Assembly (NCBI RefSeq): GCF_014648075.1
Contig: NZ_BMQK01000006.1
Span: 143,858 to 207,857, forward strand
DNA from: Streptomyces ruber
GTDB taxonomy: Bacteria > Actinomycetota > Actinomycetes > Streptomycetales > Streptomycetaceae
DNA length: 64,000 bases
Direction: 5' to 3'
Made by a program: the position numbers and the translations under genes. The first letter of the stretch is position 1. Every line of letters starts with the position of its first letter. The notes beneath the pieces were generated by a model. It saw only the letters and a program-made list of their open reading frames with translations. It made no database searches and was not told where the DNA came from. Shown in pieces: positions 1-8,128 of this stretch.

Positions 1-365
1 CAGGACGCCGGTGGAGGCGTGGCAGCGCACCGGGACGAAGGTGCGCGTCATGACCGCGCCGCCGTCGCGGGGCGGGGCGAGCAGGGTGGGCTTGGGCACG
101 GTGGTGCCCTCGACGTCGCCGAGGCCCATCAGGCGGCCGGCCGCCGACCGGACCTCCTGCAGACGGCCGGCGAGCTGCTGGTTCCCCTCCAGTTCCCCGG
201 GCGTCTCGTAGCCGGTGACCCCGAGGGCGGACGCCGGTACCAGCACCGTGGGCATCCCGTTGTCCACGCAGGTCACCTCGGTGCCGGCGACGGTGTCGCG
301 GGCGGAGCCGGTGGGCAGCAGCGGAGCGGCGCCCTGCGGGAACCCGATGACGACGGCCCGTCGGG
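1..365 (-). pseudogene. 4-oxalomesaconate tautomerase (PrpF family), C-terminal part, start lost
   Basis: On the minus strand one frame reads LLPTGSARDTVAG, then VTCVDNGMPTVLVPASALG, GRLMGLGDVEGTTVPK and TRTFVPVRCHASTGVL. This is the second half of a GalD/LigU-type 4-oxalomesaconate tautomerase of the PrpF isomerase family, enzymes of aromatic (gallate/protocatechuate) catabolism. The homology begins around the middle of the usual protein. The roughly 150 residues that should precede it are absent: upstream lies the out-of-frame beginning of a different gene, and this frame has no start codon. The fragment runs off the left edge, so its end is not seen. Family assignment is by motif memory and looks strong. 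I infer that a deletion fused two genes and that neither makes a complete enzyme. Confidence 0.72.
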
Positions 366-518
366 CCGGACGCGCCGGTCGCGCTCGGCGCGGTAGCGGG
401 CCCGCAGTTCCTCCGGGCCGAGACCCGGCTCTTCCGGGTCCGGGGCCGGAATCCGGGAGGTACCGGGGGGCGGCTCGTGGGGGGTGGGCATCTCGTCATC
501 TGTCCTGTCCGTGGACAT
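273..518 (-). pseudogene. 5' stub of a Baeyer-Villiger-type flavin monooxygenase gene
   Basis: The frame opens with ATG four bases after the stop of the ferredoxin reductase. Its first ~54 codons end in ELRARYRAERDRRVRPDG, which closely resembles the N-terminal segment of cyclohexanone-monooxygenase-type flavoproteins, just before their FAD-binding GxGxxG. No Rossmann motif follows. Instead the reading changes character near base 360, the other frame becomes PrpF-like, and this frame stops after 81 codons. The position suggests a monooxygenase that was once the last member of the P450-ferredoxin-reductase operon. The assignment rests on a short stretch and is less certain than that of the PrpF part. 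Confidence 0.5.
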
Positions 519-521
519 GTG

Positions 522-1739
522 TCACGTGGCGGCGGCCGTGGTGTTCTCCACCGTCTCCTGCCAGGTCGCGCGGGTCGCGACGGCCTGCCGCCAGGACCGG
601 ATCGCCCGCGGCGGCATCCCGGCCGCGAGCACGCCGGTCACGTGGCCGCCGCTCCGGTACAGGGCGACGAACCGGCGCGCGGACAGGTCGCCCTCGACGA
701 CGGCGACCTCCTCGTGGCCGCGCAGCCACCCGTACGCCTGCACCTTCACGTCGTACTGGTCCGACCAGAAGTACGGCACCGGGGCGAACGGTCTGCGCGC
801 CTCGGGGCGGAGCAGGTTGCGGGCGGCGGCCATGCCCTGTTCGGCCGCGTTGGTACGGTGCTCGATCCGCACCGAGGTGCCGAACAGCGGGTGGTCCCAG
901 CGGGCGACGTCCCCGGCCGCGTACACGTCCGGCGCGGCGGCGCAGTACGCGTCGCACACCAGGCCGTCGCGGACGGTCAGCCCACTGCCGGCGAGCCACT
1001 CGGTGTTCGGCAGCGAACCGGCGGCCACCAGCACCTCGTCGCCCGCGATGTGCTCGCCGTCCGCCGTCCGCACCCCGCCGGCGGTCACCTCGCGCACGGC
1101 GACCCCGGTGCGCAGGTCGACGCCGTGCTCGCGGTGGGCCTCCGACAGCACGCGCCCGACCCGCTCGCCGACCGCGTGGGCCAGCGGCACCGCGGCCGGC
1201 TCCAGCACCGTCACCTCGCAGCCGGCCTGCCGGGCGACGGCGGCGGCCTCCGCCCCGAGGAACCCGGCACCCACCACGAGCAGACGGCACCCCGGCCGGA
1301 TGCGGTCCCGCAGGGCCAGGGCGTCGTCCAGGGTGCGCAGCACGTGCGCGCGCTCGTCCCCCGGGAGCCGGCGCGGCCGTACGCCGGTGGCCACGACCAG
1401 CCCGTCGTACGGCACCGCCGAGCCGTCCGCGAGACGCACCGTACGGTCCGGCACGTCCAGCGCGGTGGCGGCGGTGCCGAGACGGAGGTCCAGGCCGAGC
1501 GCGTCCAGGTCGGCGGGCGCCCGCAGCGCGAGCCGGTCCGGCTCCCACTCGCCCGACAGCAGCCGCTTGGACAGCGGGGGCCGGTCGTACGGCGCACGGG
1601 CCTCGTCACCGACCAGGGTGAGCGTGCCGTCGTACCCCTCGCGGCGGAGCGTCTCGGCGGCGGCCAGTCCGGCGGCCGAGGCGCCGACGACGACGACGCG
1701 CCGCGGCGCGCGCCCTGCCTCCGCGGGGGTCCGGCTCAC
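522..1739 (-). CDS. NAD(P)H-dependent ferredoxin reductase (FAD)
   Basis: This 405-residue flavoprotein probably passes electrons from NAD(P)H through FAD to the ferredoxin encoded just upstream, which in turn feeds the P450. The N-terminal FAD dinucleotide-binding site reads VVVVGASAAG, followed by APYDRPPLSKRLLSG, typical of the oxygenase-coupled reductase group (rubredoxin, putidaredoxin and ferredoxin reductases). A second nucleotide-binding site, VVGAGFLGAEAAA, lies near residue 150, and the FAD-closing motif VYAAGDVA is present. I chose the GTG at 1739 because it overlaps the ferredoxin stop as GTGA, a sign of translational coupling; the ATG at 1772 would sit inside the ferredoxin gene. 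Length is normal for the family. Cytoplasmic. Confidence 0.88.
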   Translation of the reverse strand: MSRTPAEAGRAPRRVVVVGASAAGLAAAETLRREGYDGTLTLVGDEARAPYDRPPLSKRLLSGEWEPDRLALRAPADLDALGLDLRLGTAATALDVPDRTVRLADGSAVPYDGLVVATGVRPRRLPGDERAHVLRTLDDALALRDRIRPGCRLLVVGAGFLGAEAAAVARQAGCEVTVLEPAAVPLAHAVGERVGRVLSEAHREHGVDLRTGVAVREVTAGGVRTADGEHIAGDEVLVAAGSLPNTEWLAGSGLTVRDGLVCDAYCAAAPDVYAAGDVARWDHPLFGTSVRIEHRTNAAEQGMAAARNLLRPEARRPFAPVPYFWSDQYDVKVQAYGWLRGHEEVAVVEGDLSARRFVALYRSGGHVTGVLAAGMPPRAIRSWRQAVATRATWQETVENTTAAAT

Positions 1740-1939
1740 TGCTCCACCAGGCGGATCGCCACCGCGGGGCACACCGCCACGGCGTCCCGTACGCCGTCGA
1801 GGAGTTCCTCGCCGGGCCGTTCCTCCAGGAGGATCGCGATGCCGTCCTCGTCACGCTGGTCGAACACCTCGGGGGCGGCCATCACGCACTGCCCCGACGC
1901 GACGCACTTCGGCTCGTCCAGTTCCACACGCATGCTCAT
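1736..1939 (-). CDS. [3Fe-4S] ferredoxin of P450 electron chain
   Basis: A 67-residue ferredoxin with three cysteines in the pattern of single-cluster [3Fe-4S] P450 ferredoxins: C12 and C18 (KCVASGQC) and C57 (VCPAV). The fourth cluster cysteine of 4Fe-4S types is replaced, as in the suaB/suaC group of Streptomyces. It is acidic, soluble and encoded between the P450 and the reductase, so it is the obvious electron carrier between them. Two ATGs six bases apart (1939 and 1933) are both possible. I give the longer, with a GAGG-type ribosome site just upstream. Its stop overlaps the reductase start by 4 bp. Confidence 0.9.
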   Translation of the reverse strand: MSMRVELDEPKCVASGQCVMAAPEVFDQRDEDGIAILLEERPGEELLDGVRDAVAVCPAVAIRLVEQ

Positions 1940-1995
1940 GTCCTCGTTCCTCGCGGTGATCGGGTGATCGTGGGTGGGGGGTGTGGTCGTGGCGG

Positions 1996-3270
1996 TCACC
2001 ACGCCACGGGCAGCTCGTGGACGCCGTACACGAAGCCGTCGTGCTTGAACGGGACGTTCTCGATGCCGGTGGCCAGGCGCAGGGTGGGGATGCGCCGGTA
2101 GAGGGTGCCGTAGACGACCTGGAGCTCCATGCGGGCCAGCGGCTGGCCCAGGCACTGGTGCACCCCGAAGCCGAACGCCACGTGGCGCCGGGCGTCGCGG
2201 CGCAGGTCGAGCCGGTCGGGGTCGGGGAACACCTCGGGGTCGCGGTTGCCGATCTCGTTGGGCACGATGAGGCCCTCACCGGCGCGGACGGTCTGACCGG
2301 CGATCTCGATGTCCTCCGTCACCGCGCGGCTGCGGCCGGTATGGGTGATGTTCAGATAGCGCAGCAGTTCCTCGACGGCTCCGGCGACCAGCTTCGGGTC
2401 GTCGCTCTCGCGCAGCAGGGCCAGCTGGTCGGGGTGTTCGAGCAGCGTGGCGGTGCCGAGCGCGATCATGTTGGCGGTGGTCTCGTGCCCGGCGACCAGC
2501 AGCAGGACCGCCGTCTCCGCGGCCTGCCGGTGGGTGAGTTCGCCGGCCCCGACCCGCTCGGCCAGCCCGGACAGCAGGTCGTCGGTGGGGTCAGCGAGCC
2601 GCTCGCCGACCAGCCGGCCCAGGTAGCCGGCGAGTTCCTGGACGGCGGCGGCCCGCTCCTCCGGGGCCGAGACGCGGTTGATCATGATCTTGGTGTTGTG
2701 CTGGAAGAAGTCGTGGTCCGCGTACGGCACGCCGAGCAGTTCGCAGATCACCAGGGAGGGCACCGGCAGGGCGAACGCCTCGACCAGGTCGACCGGGTTG
2801 GGGCCGGCGAGCATGTCGTCGATGAGGTCGTCGACGATCTTCTGGACGGCCGGGCGCATCGCCTCGACCCGCTTGATGGCGAACGGCGCCGTCACCATGC
2901 GGCGCAGGCGGGCGTGTTCGGGGTCGTCCATCAGGATGAAGCCGAGGCCGCCGCCTCCCTCGGACCGCGGCGCCCTGTTCGGGTAGCCGGGGCGGGTGAA
3001 GTCGGCGCTGACCCTCGGGTCGGCGAGCAGCGCGCGCTGCTCGGCGTAGCGGGTGACCAGCCAGGGGGTGCTGCCGTCCCACAGCCGCACCCGGGTGAGC
3101 GGCGCGCCCTCCTGGATCGCCTTCTCCTGGAGCTCCTTGAGCGCCGGCGGCGGGTCGAACGGGCAGCGGGCCGCCCTCGGCATGGGGAAGTCGGGGACCG
3201 AGTCCGGCGCCTGGGGCGCTTCGTACGCCTCGGGCGCGGAACCGGCCGTGGTACCGGCGATGTCGGCCAT
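1996..3270 (-). CDS. cytochrome P450, CYP105-like
   Basis: A 424-residue soluble bacterial P450. The heme-ligand loop FGFGVHQCLGQPLARMEL puts the axial cysteine near residue 372. The I-helix oxygen-activation motif AGHETTANM and the K-helix ExxR (VEELLRYL) are intact. The opening (FPMPRAARCPFDPPPAL) and the DFTRPGYPNR segment are typical of the CYP105 family, whose members hydroxylate macrolides, terpenoids and xenobiotics. The ATG at 3270 follows a GAGGAGAG ribosome site by about 4 bases. Ferredoxin and reductase genes follow, making a complete three-component system. The substrate cannot be told from sequence. The neighbouring scar suggests the locus once encoded more of a catabolic or tailoring pathway. 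Confidence 0.93.
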   Translation of the reverse strand: MADIAGTTAGSAPEAYEAPQAPDSVPDFPMPRAARCPFDPPPALKELQEKAIQEGAPLTRVRLWDGSTPWLVTRYAEQRALLADPRVSADFTRPGYPNRAPRSEGGGGLGFILMDDPEHARLRRMVTAPFAIKRVEAMRPAVQKIVDDLIDDMLAGPNPVDLVEAFALPVPSLVICELLGVPYADHDFFQHNTKIMINRVSAPEERAAAVQELAGYLGRLVGERLADPTDDLLSGLAERVGAGELTHRQAAETAVLLLVAGHETTANMIALGTATLLEHPDQLALLRESDDPKLVAGAVEELLRYLNITHTGRSRAVTEDIEIAGQTVRAGEGLIVPNEIGNRDPEVFPDPDRLDLRRDARRHVAFGFGVHQCLGQPLARMELQVVYGTLYRRIPTLRLATGIENVPFKHDGFVYGVHELPVAW

Positions 3271-3449
3271 GAGCTCTCCTCGGTGGTGGGGGCTCCGCCG
3301 GGGCGGAGCGCCGGGTGACGATCGAGGCCTCGATGAGCACATGCAAACAGAGCGGACTGACGGCCCCCCGTCAGTTCCCTGACAGAAGGCTGACGTGACC
3401 GACGCCACACCAGCTGACCGAACCGGGCACGACCGGGCCCTCAACCGGC

Positions 3450-4196
3450 TCAGGCGGAGCGGTGGTTGACCTCCGCCCCCAGCCAGTAGCCGAAGCCCCG
3501 GCGGGTGTGGATCAGCGCCGGTCCGCCCTGGTCGACCTTGCGCCGCAGCCGGGAGACGAGTTGCTCGATCGCATTGTCGCCGCGGTACTCCCCCCACACG
3601 TACCGGGCGATCTGCTCCTTGGAGAGCACCTTGTTGACGTTGACCAGGAGGTGGCGCAGCAACCGGTACTCGGCGGGGGTGAGGTCGAGCACCCGCCGTC
3701 CGCGGCGCGCCCGGCACGTGGTGTCGTCCAGCGCGAGGCCGCCGCACTCCAGCACGCCGCCCCGGGGCGCGCCGTCCGTGCCGCCGGTACCGCGCAGCAG
3801 CACCTGCATACGGGCGAGCACTTCGGCGATGCGCAGGGGTTTGGTCACGTAGTCCGTCGCCTCCCACCCGAGTTCCGGCACGATTCTGCTCAGGGAGTCG
3901 GTCGGCACGAGAAGGAGGACGGCCGGGCGGTCCGCGGGGTCCATGCGGCGCCCCTCCTCCAGCGGCCGGAGGCCGGGCAGCGCCGAGTCGAGGATGACGA
4001 GATCGCACCCCCCGTCCGCGAGCCGGTCCAGCACCGCGTCCCTGCTTCCGGCCGCCTCGGTCCGGTAACCCGCCAGGCCCACGGTCGTGGTGAGCAGCTC
4101 CAGGGTGCCCGGATCGTCGACGGCGATCAGCACCTGCCGCCCTCCCTCACGGGCATCCCACGCCTGCTCGGTCTTCTCACCGACGCTGCCGTACAT
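3450..4196 (-). CDS. OmpR/PhoB-type response regulator
   Basis: About 248 residues: a receiver domain followed by a winged-helix DNA-binding domain. The receiver keeps an acidic pair (AVDD), the phospho-acceptor aspartate (CDLVILDSALPG) and the conserved lysine (YVTKPL). The C-terminal part has LTPAEYRLLRHLL and ending RRGFGYWLG, standard for the trans-activation domain. No histidine kinase gene is adjacent, so it is an orphan here. I start at the ATG at 4196. An upstream TTG (4223) would give nine more residues but lies inside a palindrome that looks like an operator. It is transcribed divergently from the SDR gene, so it may control that gene or itself. Confidence 0.85.
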   Translation of the reverse strand: MYGSVGEKTEQAWDAREGGRQVLIAVDDPGTLELLTTTVGLAGYRTEAAGSRDAVLDRLADGGCDLVILDSALPGLRPLEEGRRMDPADRPAVLLLVPTDSLSRIVPELGWEATDYVTKPLRIAEVLARMQVLLRGTGGTDGAPRGGVLECGGLALDDTTCRARRGRRVLDLTPAEYRLLRHLLVNVNKVLSKEQIARYVWGEYRGDNAIEQLVSRLRRKVDQGGPALIHTRRGFGYWLGAEVNHRSA

Positions 4197-4212
4197 GCAC
4201 ACCCCACTGATC

Positions 4213-4253
4213 ACTTGAGTCAAGTACGCCGCATATGCTTGCCCAACTCAAGT
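4213..4253. promoter_or_regulatory. paired operator-like dyad between response regulator and SDR genes
   Basis: The short divergent intergenic region holds a perfect 13-bp palindrome, ACTTGAGTCAAGT (4213-4225), and about 33 bp (three helical turns) away a second copy of its core in the opposite orientation, AACTCAAGT (4245-4253), followed by AT-rich TAATTAT. Spacing and symmetry suggest a dimeric regulator binding two sites on the same helix face. The response regulator encoded next to it is one candidate. Nothing in the sequence proves which protein binds. Confidence 0.45.
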
Positions 4254-4290
4254 AATTATCCCCCCTCCTTCGGGAGAACGGAGTGACAGC

Positions 4291-5058
4291 ATGACCGAGA
4301 CCGGTCTTGCGGGACGCGGCGTCGTCGTCACCGGGGCGGGCTCCGGCATCGGCCGGGCCGCGGCCGTGAAGTTCGCACGGGCGGGCGCGAAGGTGCTCGT
4401 CGCCGATCTGAACCCCACGGGCGCCGCGGAGACCGTCCAGGAGATCGAGAAGGCCGGCGGGACCGGCCTCGCGGTCGTCGGCGACCTGAGCGACCGGCAG
4501 GTGGCCGACCAGGTCGTCACGCGGGCGGTCGAGGAGTTCGGCACACTGGACGTCCTGGTGAACAACGCCGGGATCATGGACCGCATGTCGGCCCTGGGCG
4601 AGACCGACGACGCCGAGTGGGAGCGGGTCATCCGGGTCAATCTGACGGCACCCTTCCTGCTCACCCGGGCGGCGCTGCCGCACATGCTCGCGGCGGGCGG
4701 CGGCTCGGTCGTCTTCACCGCCTCCGAGGCCGGGCTGCGCGGCGGCGCCGCGGGCGCCGCGTACACCGCCTCCAAGCACGGCGTGGTCGGCCTGGTGAAG
4801 AACCTCGCCGTCATGTACCGCAAGCAGAACATCCGCGCCAACGCCATCGCCCCGGGCCCGACCGCGACCGGCATCCAGGTCGACGCGGCGCCCGACGCCC
4901 ACGGCCCGGCTCTCATCGGCCGGTTGATCGGCGCGAACATCGGCCGTCTGGGCACCGCCGAGGAGCAGGCCGACGCCATTCTCTGGCTCGCCTCGGACGC
5001 CGCCGCCTTCGTCAACGGTGCCGTCCTGCCGGTGGACGACGGCTGGGCCGCGGTCTGA
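4291..5058 (+). CDS. short-chain dehydrogenase/reductase
   Basis: A 255-residue classical SDR. It shows the coenzyme site TGAGSGIG near residue 15, NNAG near residue 90, the catalytic serine in VVFTASEAG and the catalytic YxxxK in YTASKHG, followed by RANAIAPGP. LVADLN after the second strand (acidic residue) favours NAD(H). A GGAG ribosome site precedes the ATG. Substrate not predictable. It stands alone on the plus strand, divergent from the response regulator, with a shared upstream region carrying paired dyad sites. The next gene downstream has its own strong promoter, so this is probably monocistronic. Confidence 0.9.
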   Translation: MTETGLAGRGVVVTGAGSGIGRAAAVKFARAGAKVLVADLNPTGAAETVQEIEKAGGTGLAVVGDLSDRQVADQVVTRAVEEFGTLDVLVNNAGIMDRMSALGETDDAEWERVIRVNLTAPFLLTRAALPHMLAAGGGSVVFTASEAGLRGGAAGAAYTASKHGVVGLVKNLAVMYRKQNIRANAIAPGPTATGIQVDAAPDAHGPALIGRLIGANIGRLGTAEEQADAILWLASDAAAFVNGAVLPVDDGWAAV

Positions 5059-5081
5059 CGCCTCCCGGGGCGCCGGAGGTG

Positions 5082-5110
5082 TTGACGCGCCGGCGCCCCC
5101 TCCCTATCTT
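5082..5110 (+). promoter_or_regulatory. strong vegetative-type promoter for the GH127 gene
   Basis: TTGACG (5082-5087) and TATCTT (5105-5110) are separated by exactly 17 bp, a near-consensus HrdB/sigma-70 promoter. It lies about 70 bases upstream of the GH127 start and just after the stop of the SDR gene. Confidence 0.7.
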
Positions 5111-5179
5111 CTGGTCGAATCTCCGCACGGCGTACGGCATTTCGAACAGATGGTGGTCCCGAGAGACGAGGTACTACGC

Positions 5180-7990
5180 ATGGCACCCGCCCTCCCCAGA
5201 AGAGTCCTCCTCCAGGCCGCGCTGCTCGCCCCGGCGGCTCCCGCGCCGGCCCTGGCCGCGAGCGGCCGGGCGGCCGCCGCGCCCCTGCCGCCGGCCGCCC
5301 GGCCGCTCCGGCCGTTCGAGCTCGGCGAGGTGACGCTCGGCGAGGGGATCTTCGCCGCCAAGCGCGAGCTGATGCTGGAGTACGGCCGCGGGTACGACGT
5401 GGACCGGCTGCTCCAGGTGTTCCGCGCCAACGCCGGCCTCTCCACGCGCGGCGCGGTGGCGCCCGGCGGCTGGGAGGGTCTGGACGGCGAGGCGAACGGC
5501 AACCTCCGCGGCCACTTCACCGGCCACTTCCTGACCATGCTCGCCCAGGCGTACGGCAGCACCGGCGAGCAGGTGTTCGCCGACCGGATCCGGTACATGG
5601 TCGGCGCGCTGGCCGAGGTGCGCGCCGCACTGCGGCAGGAGCCGGCCGTGCTCTCCGTCGCCGGGCGGTTCGGCACGGCGGCCGAGAACGTACGCGGTGC
5701 GTACCAGTACGTCGACCTGCCGCCGGCCGTGCTCGGCGGCGCCCCGGAGCTCACCCTCGCGGCCTGGGTGAGGCCCACGCACCACGGCGACTGGGCACGC
5801 GTCCTCGACTTCGGCGACGACACCACCCGGTACCTGTACCTGGCGGCCCGCGACGCCGACGGCGTACCGCGCTTCGCCCTCACCACGAGCGGCCCCGCGG
5901 GCGAACAGGGCCTGAACGGCACGGCCGCGCTGCCGCCCGACGAGTGGAGTCACCTCGCGGTCACGCTCGCCGGCGGCACCGGCACCCTCTACGTCAACGG
6001 CACCGCCGTCGCCCGCAACCCCGCGATGACCCTCGGCCCGGCCGACCTGGGCACCCCGGCGCACGCCTGGCTGGGCCGGTCGCACTTCGCCGCCGACCCC
6101 GTGTTCGCGGGCGCCTTCGACGCGTTCGACGCCTGGTCACGGGCGCTGACCGCCGACGAGGTGGCGTCCCTGCAGGGCGCGCCCGCCGCCGGATCGGCCG
6201 CGGGCCGCGGCGACCTCGCCTCGTACTCCTTCGGCGAGACCACCGGTTCCGCCTTCGCGGACGCCTCCGGCCGCGGACTCACCGCGACCCTGCGCCGCAC
6301 CTGGGGCGGGCCGAGCCACCCCGGGTTCCTGGCCGCCTACCCGGAGACCCAGTTCATCGAGCTGGAGTCGATGACCAGCGGCGACTACCACCGCGTCTGG
6401 GCTCCCTACTACACCGCGCACAAGATCCTGAAGGGGCTGCTGGACGCGTACGTCTGCACGGACGACGACCGGGCCCTCGACCTCGCCTCCGGCCTGTGCG
6501 ACTGGATGTACGCGCGGCTGTCGAAGCTGCCCGCCGCCACCCGCCAGCGGATGTGGGGCATCTTCTCCAGCGGGGAGTTCGGCGGCATCGTCGAGGCGGT
6601 CGTCGACCTGCACACGCTCACGGGCAGGCCCGAACACCTCGCGCTGGCCCGGCTCTTCGACCTCGACCGGCTCATCGACGCGTGCGCCGCGGACACCGAC
6701 GTCCTCGACGGGCTCCACGCCAACCAGCACATACCGATCTTCACCGGCCTGGTCCGGCTGTACGACGCGACGGGCGAGAGCCGCTACCTCACCGCCGCGA
6801 GGAACTTCTGGGGCATGGTCGTCCCGCACCGGATGTACGGCATCGGCGGCACCAGCTCCACCGAGTTCTGGCGGGCCCGTGGCTCCATCGCCGGGACGAT
6901 CGACGAGACCACCGCCGAGAGCTGCTGCGCGTACAACATGCTCAAGCTCAGCCGGATGCTGTTCCTCCACGAGCGGGACCCCGAGTACATGGACTACTAC
7001 GAGCGGGCCCTGTTCAACCAGGTGCTCGGCTCCAAGCAGGACAGGGCCGACGCGGAGAAGCCGCTCGTCACCTACTTCATCGGCCTCACCCCCGGGCACG
7101 TGCGCGACTACACGCCCAAGCAGGGCACCACCTGCTGCGAGGGCACGGGCATGGAGAGCGCCACCAAGTACCAGGACTCCGTGTACTTCCGGGCCGCCGA
7201 CGACAGCGCCCTCTACGTCAACCTCTACAGCCCGTCCACCGTGACCTGGGAGGGCAAGGGCGTCACCGTCACCCAGACCACGGACTTCCCGCGCGAGCAG
7301 GGCACCACGCTCACCGTCGAAACCGCCGGAGGCCGCACCGCTTCCTTCGCGCTGAGACTGCGGGTGCCGTCCTGGGCGACGGACGGCTTCCGTGTGACGG
7401 TCAACGGGCGGCGCGCCGGCGGCACACCGGTTCCCGGCAGCTACCTCACCGTGTCCCGGACCTGGCGCGCGGGCGACGAGGTGCGCGTCGACGCCCCCTT
7501 CCGCCTCCGGGTGGAGAAGGCGCCGGACGACCCCTCCCTGCAGGCCCTGTTCTACGGTCCGGTCAACCTGGTCGGCCGCGACGCCCGCACGGACCACCTC
7601 CGGGTCGGCCTCTACCGCAACGCGGCCCTGTCGGGCGACCTGCTGCCCACGCTCGCCCCCGTCCCCGGCGAGCCGCTGCACTTCACGCTGGACGGTGTCG
7701 AGTTCGCCCCCTTCCACGAGGGCACGGAGGACCCGACGCACGCCTACGTCCGCCGCTATGAGCCCGAGGTCGTGTTCGGCGGCACCGCCTCCGGGGTCGC
7801 CAACCCGGCGAAGTCCGACGGTACGACGCTCCTGGACGAGATCTGGGCCGGGGCGCCGTTCGCGGGCCGGGGCGCGCTGGTGGCGCGGGTGCGGTCGGCG
7901 GTGGCGGCGTGGGTGTCCGCGGGCCTGCTGTCCCGCGCCGACGGGCAGCGGGTGGTCGCCACGGCGCGGCGGGCCTCGTACACGGACTGA
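5180..7990 (+). CDS. secreted GH127 (beta-L-arabinofuranosidase-like) protein with inserted LamG domain
   Basis: A 936-residue exported glycoside hydrolase of the GH127/DUF1680 type, likely acting on plant or wall arabinan-type sugars outside the cell. The N-terminus has twin arginines (ALPRRVLLQAALLAP) and an alanine-rich signal, suggesting Tat export. The catalytic barrel starts near residue 45 (LGEVTLGEGIF) and includes NGNLRGHFTGHFL. It is interrupted near residues 155-330 by a LamG/concanavalin-like beta-sandwich (LTLAAWVRPTHHG, WSHLAVTLAGGTGTLYVNG). It then resumes with WAPYYTAHKILKGLLDAY, ESCCAYNMLKLSRMLF and TCCEGTGMESATKYQDSVYF; the latter two carry the cysteines expected for the zinc/thiol site. 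A beta-sandwich tail follows. An upstream in-frame start at 5150 is possible. Substrate specificity is inferred from family only. Confidence 0.85.
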   Translation: MAPALPRRVLLQAALLAPAAPAPALAASGRAAAAPLPPAARPLRPFELGEVTLGEGIFAAKRELMLEYGRGYDVDRLLQVFRANAGLSTRGAVAPGGWEGLDGEANGNLRGHFTGHFLTMLAQAYGSTGEQVFADRIRYMVGALAEVRAALRQEPAVLSVAGRFGTAAENVRGAYQYVDLPPAVLGGAPELTLAAWVRPTHHGDWARVLDFGDDTTRYLYLAARDADGVPRFALTTSGPAGEQGLNGTAALPPDEWSHLAVTLAGGTGTLYVNGTAVARNPAMTLGPADLGTPAHAWLGRSHFAADPVFAGAFDAFDAWSRALTADEVASLQGAPAAGSAAGRGDLASYSFGETTGSAFADASGRGLTATLRRTWGGPSHPGFLAAYPETQFIELESMTSGDYHRVWAPYYTAHKILKGLLDAYVCTDDDRALDLASGLCDWMYARLSKLPAATRQRMWGIFSSGEFGGIVEAVVDLHTLTGRPEHLALARLFDLDRLIDACAADTDVLDGLHANQHIPIFTGLVRLYDATGESRYLTAARNFWGMVVPHRMYGIGGTSSTEFWRARGSIAGTIDETTAESCCAYNMLKLSRMLFLHERDPEYMDYYERALFNQVLGSKQDRADAEKPLVTYFIGLTPGHVRDYTPKQGTTCCEGTGMESATKYQDSVYFRAADDSALYVNLYSPSTVTWEGKGVTVTQTTDFPREQGTTLTVETAGGRTASFALRLRVPSWATDGFRVTVNGRRAGGTPVPGSYLTVSRTWRAGDEVRVDAPFRLRVEKAPDDPSLQALFYGPVNLVGRDARTDHLRVGLYRNAALSGDLLPTLAPVPGEPLHFTLDGVEFAPFHEGTEDPTHAYVRRYEPEVVFGGTASGVANPAKSDGTTLLDEIWAGAPFAGRGALVARVRSAVAAWVSAGLLSRADGQRVVATARRASYTD

Positions 7991-8023
7991 GCCCGGCCGG
8001 ACGCGGCCCGCGCCGAGCGTTGT

Positions 8024-8036
8024 GTGCACTGTGCAC
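8024..8036. promoter_or_regulatory. palindromic operator candidate upstream of DUF6098 gene
   Basis: GTGCACTGTGCAC is a perfect 13-bp palindrome made of two GTGCAC halves around a central T. It sits about 95 bases upstream of the DUF6098 and catalase genes in an otherwise unstructured gap. It could be an operator for a redox or stress regulator. No regulator gene is adjacent. Confidence 0.35.
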
Positions 8037-8128
8037 GGATTTCTCTCCCGCACTCCGGGGTACTCGGGCGGCCGATCATGCCCGGACATGATCGGAAGGA
8101 CCGGCAGCGAGTAGAGGAGGGGCGCTCG

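Noticed and set aside
215..1621. A 468-codon plus-strand frame opposite the ferredoxin reductase
   Set aside because: Almost entirely Arg, Pro, Ala and Gly; the opposite strand has clear FAD and NAD motifs.
4197..4223. TTG start for the response regulator
   Set aside because: It overlaps the palindrome ACTTGAGTCAAGT; the ATG at 4196 is preferred, though not proven.
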